A stretch of 64,000 nt of DNA from Streptomyces sp. NBC_00425 (GTDB lineage Bacteria; Actinomycetota; Actinomycetes; Streptomycetales; Streptomycetaceae): the NCBI RefSeq assembly GCF_036030735.1, contig NZ_CP107928.1:3534001-3598000 (forward strand). Direction: 5' to 3'. Position numbers and translations under genes: made by a program. Below, piece by piece: positions 60,235 through 64,000 of the stretch (its first letter is position 1; every line of letters begins with the position of its first letter). Under the pieces are notes generated by a model, which saw only the letters and a program-made list of their open reading frames with translations, had not been told where the DNA came from and made no database searches.

Positions 60235-61026
60235 ATGCGTACGGAACTTGTCTCGGAGGCCGGCGATCGGGCCCGCCCCAACGAGGACTTCGCGGGTGTC
60301 GGGCTCGCCGCCTCCGGGCAGGGAGGTTCGTTCGTCCTCCTGGACGGGGTGACTCCGCCGAGGGACGGCGGGGGCTGTCTGCATTCGGTCCCCTGGTTCA
60401 CGGCACGGTTGGGCGGCGCCCTGGTCGAACTGACCGTTTCGCTCACGGATGTTCCGCTGGCGGGGGCGCTCGCCCTCGCCATCGCACGTACCGCCGAGGC
60501 CCATGCGGAAACCTGTGACCTTTCTCACCCGCGCACGCCTCAGGCGACGGCGGTCTTGGCACGCTGGTCGCCGCGGACGGTGGAGTACCTGGTCCTGTGC
60601 GACGCGACGCTGCTGCTCGCCTCGCCCGAGGGCGCGGTGACCGCCGTCCAGGACGACCGGCTGGCCCGTGTGCCGCGCGCCCTGCTGCGCAGCGCCGCCG
60701 TCGTCGACGGCACGCTGCGCAACCGGGAGGGCGGCTTCTTCACGGCGGCGGCCGATCCGTCGGTGGCGGCCCGCGCGGTGACGGGGTCCGTGCCGCGCGG
60801 CGAGGTCCGGTCGCTCGTCGCCCTGTCGGACGGGGCCGGGCGCTGGGCGGAGCTGTTCCGCCAGGGTGACTGGGGGGACCTGTTCGCCCTCGTCGGCGAG
60901 CAGGGGGCGCGGGCGCTCGTGGCGCGGGTGCGGGAGCTGGAGCGGGCGGACGAGGCGGCCGGACGGCCCCTGCTCGGCCGGGCGAAGACCCACGACGACG
61001 CGACGGTGGTGTGCGTGGAGCCGTGA
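60235..61026 (+). CDS. PP2C-like protein phosphatase (chromosomal)
   Basis: The 263-residue protein contains RARPNEDF, VLLDGVTPP, VEYLVLCDATLLLA, VALSDGAGRWAELF and GRAKTHDDATVVCVEP, the PP2C acidic ligands in reduced form. It is similar across its length to the AICE-encoded protein at 11447-12271 (LTGSVP/VTGSVP, NRxGGFxxAxxDP, and the ends). ATG 60235; no strong ribosome site is seen. It is divergent from the conservon. Its target is unknown; Ser/Thr phosphatase activity needs testing because the GDS loop is CDA here. Confidence 0.78.
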   Translation: MRTELVSEAGDRARPNEDFAGVGLAASGQGGSFVLLDGVTPPRDGGGCLHSVPWFTARLGGALVELTVSLTDVPLAGALALAIARTAEAHAETCDLSHPRTPQATAVLARWSPRTVEYLVLCDATLLLASPEGAVTAVQDDRLARVPRALLRSAAVVDGTLRNREGGFFTAAADPSVAARAVTGSVPRGEVRSLVALSDGAGRWAELFRQGDWGDLFALVGEQGARALVARVRELERADEAAGRPLLGRAKTHDDATVVCVEP

Positions 61027-61031
61027 CCGCG

Positions 61032-61131
61032 CCCGCCCGGGCCCGGCCACGGCGGCCCCGACGCCATCGCCGGCCCGCCCGGGCCCGGCCACGGCGGCCC
61101 CGACGCCATCGCCATCGCCATCGCCATCGCC
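61032..61131. repeat. Tandem 40-bp repeat plus (ATCGCC)n
   Basis: A 40-bp unit (CCCGCCCGGGCCCGGCCACG...GACGCCATCGCC) occurs at 61032-61071 and 61074-61113, period 42, apparently without mismatch. It runs into ATCGCC repeats to 61131, and GGTTCCGGCCC units follow to about 61175. It fills the space between the convergent phosphatase and marR genes. Confidence 0.8.
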
Positions 61132-61192
61132 GACGGTTCCGGCCCGACGGTTCCGGCCCGGTGGTTCCGGCCCGGTGGGGCTGCTTCTCGGG

Positions 61193-61693
61193 CTACTTCT
61201 CCATGCCCCGGTTCAGCTGGTGCAGCAGTCGTGCCAGCTCCTCGACCTCGACGCGGTCCCAGTGGGAGAAGTGGCTGACGTACCGCTCACGGCGGGCCTC
61301 GCGGACCCGGCTCACCCGGGTGCGGCCCTCCTCGGTGAGGTCGACCAGCCAGGCCCGGCCGTCCGCCGGGTCCGGTGCGCGCGCGACCAGGCCGAGCTGT
61401 TCCAGGGCGCGCAGCTGGCGCGACATGGTGGCCTTGCCGACGCCGATGTAGGCGGCGAGCTCGGTGGCCCGCTGCCGACCGCACTCCTCCAGCCGGACGA
61501 GGAGCCCGTAGGCGGCGGACTCCAGGTCCGGATGGACCTCGCGGGCCATCTCCCCCTGGTTGGCGCGGGCCCGGCGGAACAGCACCGTCAGCTCCCGCTC
61601 CAGGGACAGGAACTCCCGGTCGTCCCGCTCCACCCCGCGCGACGGCGCGCCGGACTCGTCCCCGCGTCCGTCGCCGTCTGTGTCCTCGTGCAC
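61193..61693 (-). CDS. MarR-family transcriptional regulator
   Basis: The protein has 166 residues. The winged-HTH core is YGLLVRLEECGRQRATELAA, YIGVGKATMSRQLRALEQLG and LVARAPDPADGRAWLVDLTE (the wing with DxRxxL-like DGRAWLV). GTG 61693 follows AGAGGTG; the longer frame upstream reads through the lon terminator. No obvious target gene is next to it. Confidence 0.9.
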   Translation of the reverse strand: MHEDTDGDGRGDESGAPSRGVERDDREFLSLERELTVLFRRARANQGEMAREVHPDLESAAYGLLVRLEECGRQRATELAAYIGVGKATMSRQLRALEQLGLVARAPDPADGRAWLVDLTEEGRTRVSRVREARRERYVSHFSHWDRVEVEELARLLHQLNRGMEK

Positions 61694-61794
61694 GTCAGCA
61701 CCTCTGCTTTTGTTCGCCGGTCGCCGCCATCGGCGCAGCTCCTCAGTATTTCGCAGGCGCCGCCCGGCGGCTCGCAGGGCCGCCCCCGGGGCAT

Positions 61795-61832
61795 GACGAG
61801 GGCCCGGTCCCCACGGGTCCCGGGCCCTCGTC
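61795..61832 (-). terminator. Terminator of lon
   Basis: GACGAGGGCCCGG (61795-61807) pairs with CCGGGCCCTCGTC (61820-61832), a 13-bp stem with a 12-nt loop, 17 bp beyond the lon stop. Confidence 0.85.
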
Positions 61833-61848
61833 CCTCCCACGGCGTCCG

Positions 61849-64000
61849 TCACGCCGCCACGGGAACCTCCGGCGTCGCGCCGTTCGCGGCGGGCGCGAGC
61901 GCCAGCTCCAGCACCTGGCGGACGTCCGTGACGGCGTGGACGTCGAGCGTGTCCAGCACCTCCGCGGGGACGTCGTCCAGGTCGGGCTCGTTGCGCTTGG
62001 GGATGATCACGGTGGTGACGCCCGCCCGGTGCGCGGCCAGCAGCTTCTGCTTCACGCCGCCGATCGGCAGGACCCGGCCGGTGAGGGACACCTCGCCGGT
62101 CATCGCCACGTCCGTGCGCACGAGCCGGCCGGACAGCAGGGACGCGAGGGCGGTCGTCATGGTGACGCCGGCGCTCGGGCCGTCCTTGGGGACCGCGCCC
62201 GCCGGGAAGTGGATGTGCACGCCCCGGTCCTTCAGATCGCCCACCGGCAGCTCCAGTTCGGCCCCGTGGCTGCGCAGGAAGCTGAGCGCGATCTGCGCCG
62301 ACTCCTTCATCACGTCGCCGAGCTGACCGGTCAGGGTCAGGCCCGCCGCGCCCGTCTCCGGGTCGGCCAGCGAGGCCTCGACGTACAGGACGTCGCCGCC
62401 CGCGCCGGTGACCGCGAGACCTGTCGCGACACCGGGCACGGCGGTCCGGCGCTCGGCCGGGTCCTGGGCGGACTCGGGCACGTGGTGCGGCCGGCCGATC
62501 AGAGCGCGCAGGTCCTCGCTTCCGATGGTGAACGGCAGCTTCCGTTCGCCCAGTTCGTGCTGGGCCGCGACCTTGCGCAGCAGCCGCGCGACGGTCCGCT
62601 CCAGGGTGCGCACGCCCGCCTCGCGGGTGTACTCGCCGGTGAGCCTGCGCAGCGCGCTCTCCTCGAGGGTGACCTCGTCCGCCGCGAGGCCCGCGCGCTC
62701 CAGCTGGCGCGGGAGCAGGTGGTCGCGGGCGATGACGATCTTCTCGTCCTCGGTGTAGCCGTCGAGGCGGACCAGCTCCATGCGGTCGAGCAGGGCCTCC
62801 GGGATGGCTTCGAGCACGTTGGCGGTGGCCAGGAACACCACGTCCGACAGGTCGAGCTCGACCTCCAGGTAGTGGTCGCGGAACGTGTGGTTCTGCGCCG
62901 GGTCGAGCACTTCGAGGAGGGCCGCCGCCGGGTCGCCCCGGAAATCGGAGCCCACCTTGTCGATCTCGTCGAGGAGCACCACCGGGTTCATCGACCCGGC
63001 CTCCTTGATCGCCCGCACGATCCGGCCGGGCAGCGCGCCGACGTACGTACGCCGGTGGCCACGGATCTCGGCCTCGTCGCGGACGCCGCCGAGGGCGACG
63101 CGGACGAACTTGCGGCCCATGGCGTGCGCGACGGACTCGCCGAGGCTGGTCTTGCCGACGCCGGGCGGGCCCACGAGGGCCAGGACCGCGCCGCCGCGCC
63201 GGCCGCCGACCACGCCCAGACCGCGCTCGCCGCGGCGCTTGCGCACGGCCAGGTACTCGGTGATGCGCTCCTTCACGTCCTCAAGGCCCGCGTGCTCGGC
63301 GTCGAGGACGGACCTGGCGCCCCGGATGTCGTAGCGGTCCTCGGTGCGCTCGTTCCACGGAAGTTCGAGGACGGTGTCCAGCCAGGTGCGGATCCAGGAA
63401 CCCTCGGGCGACTGGTCGCTGGAGCGTTCCAGCTTGTCGACCTCCTTGAGGGCGGCCTCGCGGACCTTCTCGGGCAGGTCGGCGGCCTCGACGCGGGCGC
63501 GGTAGTCGTCGGACTCCTCGCCCTCCTGTTCGCCGTTCAGCTCGCGCAGTTCCTTGCGGACGGCTTCGAGCTGGCGGCGCAGCAGGAACTCGCGCTGCTG
63601 CTTGTCGACGCCTTCCTGGACGTCCTTGGCGATCGTCTCGGCGACGTCCTGTTCGGCGAGGTGGTCGCGCAGCTGCTGGGTGGCGAGCTTCAGGCGGGCC
63701 ACCGGGTCGGCGGTCTCCAGGAGCGCCACCTTCTGTTCGGTGGTCAGGAACGGCGAGTAGCCGGAGTTGTCGGCGAGCGCGGAGACGTCGTCGATGGCCT
63801 GGACGCGGTCGACGACCTGCCAGGCGGCGCGCTTGCGCAGCCAGGCGGTGGCGAGCGCCTTGTACTCCTTGACGAGTTCGGCGACGTGACCGGGCAGCGG
63901 CTCGGGGACGGTCTGGTCGACCTTCGTCCCCTCGACCCACAGCGCCGCGCCGGGCCCGGTCGTGCCGGCGCCGATCTTCACGCGGCCGCGGCCGCGGATC
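61849..64000 (-). CDS. lon: ATP-dependent protease Lon (N-terminus beyond the window)
   Basis: About 717 residues are present. An AAA+ module has Walker [21 protein letters not shown] and Walker [14 protein letters not shown]. The C-terminal Ser/Lys-dyad protease has [15 protein letters not shown] (catalytic Ser) and the Lys region in [20 protein letters not shown]. Lon degrades misfolded and regulatory proteins in the cytoplasm. The frame is open through the right edge, so the N-terminal substrate-binding domain is only partly included. The upstream promoter is outside the window. Confidence 0.96.
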   Translation of the reverse strand, partial: IRGRGRVKIGAGTTGPGAALWVEGTKVDQTVPEPLPGHVAELVKEYKALATAWLRKRAAWQVVDRVQAIDDVSALADNSGYSPFLTTEQKVALLETADPVARLKLATQQLRDHLAEQDVAETIAKDVQEGVDKQQREFLLRRQLEAVRKELRELNGEQEGEESDDYRARVEAADLPEKVREAALKEVDKLERSSDQSPEGSWIRTWLDTVLELPWNERTEDRYDIRGARSVLDAEHAGLEDVKERITEYLAVRKRRGERGLGVVGGRRGGAVLALVGPPGVGKTSLGESVAHAMGRKFVRVALGGVRDEAEIRGHRRTYVGALPGRIVRAIKEAGSMNPVVLLDEIDKVGSDFRGDPAAALLEVLDPAQNHTFRDHYLEVELDLSDVVFLATANVLEAIPEALLDRMELVRLDGYTEDEKIVIARDHLLPRQLERAGLAADEVTLEESALRRLTGEYTREAGVRTLERTVARLLRKVAAQHELGERKLPFTIGSEDLRALIGRPHHVPESAQDPAERRTAVPGVATGLAVTGAGGDVLYVEASLADPETGAAGLTLTGQLGDVMKESAQIALSFLRSHGAELELPVGDLKDRGVHIHFPAGAVPKDGPSAGVTMTTALASLLSGRLVRTDVAMTGEVSLTGRVLPIGGVKQKLLAAHRAGVTTVIIPKRNEPDLDDVPAEVLDTLDVHAVTDVRQVLELALAPAANGATPEVPVAA

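Overview
The window is a very high-GC actinomycete chromosome segment, almost certainly Streptomyces. The evidence is codon use, GTG/TTG starts, GGAGG-type ribosome binding sites, a conservon (roadblock/DUF742/GTPase/sensor kinase), paired FtsW-like and PBP genes, Ku plus a stand-alone LigD polymerase domain, and a pSAM2-type integrative element. From memory the backbone order (lysA, nrtL, receiver protein, tRNA-Arg ... Ku, LigD-Pol, FtsW/PBP pair, conservon, lon) matches the S. coelicolor chromosome core; I could not check this.

Layout. 1-2977: lysA (cut by the window edge), nrtL and a lone receiver protein. 3137-3208: tRNA-Arg(CCG). 3164-17560: an actinomycete integrative and conjugative element (AICE) inserted in the 3' half of that tRNA gene and bounded by an exact 50-bp direct repeat. 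It carries int, xis, a RepSA-type replication initiator, Spd/transfer genes and an FtsK/TraB translocase on the minus strand, then a divergent HEAT-repeat gene. Next comes a control and cargo block: a PP2C-like phosphatase, an HTH regulator with a putative sensor domain, a small histidine-kinase-like ATPase and an XRE regulator. Its right end holds lower-GC orphan genes and a transposase remnant. A recurrent GTCTAG-based palindrome lies upstream of rep, of the transfer operon and of two regulatory genes, which suggests one element-wide repressor.

17561-24900: a variable zone with an IS5-family element, a MerR/oxidoreductase pair with matching operators, an orphan lactococcin-972-like peptide, a HAD protein, a CPCC pseudogene, a DUF3761 protein, an isochorismatase-fold hydrolase and a collagen-like lipoprotein.

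24914-38624: a large LuxR-type (LAL) regulator, several genes of unknown function, a RibD-like reductase, and a LacI / GH35 beta-galactosidase / MFS sugar cluster with a perfect 16-bp operator, followed by a membrane acyltransferase. 38794-40903: Ku and the LigD polymerase domain, divergently transcribed (NHEJ).

41080-53953: a NERD protein, a dual-specificity phosphatase, a lipoprotein and sensor-kinase pair, a Q/N/G/S-repeat secreted SH3 protein, an FtsW/RodA plus class B PBP pair, an AurF-type diiron oxygenase with a TetR regulator, a secreted NlpC/P60 hydrolase and a predicted alpha/alpha-barrel protein. 54021-64000: an FAD monooxygenase beside a conservon (cvnA-D), a second PP2C-like phosphatase related to the one on the AICE, a MarR regulator and lon (cut by the right edge).
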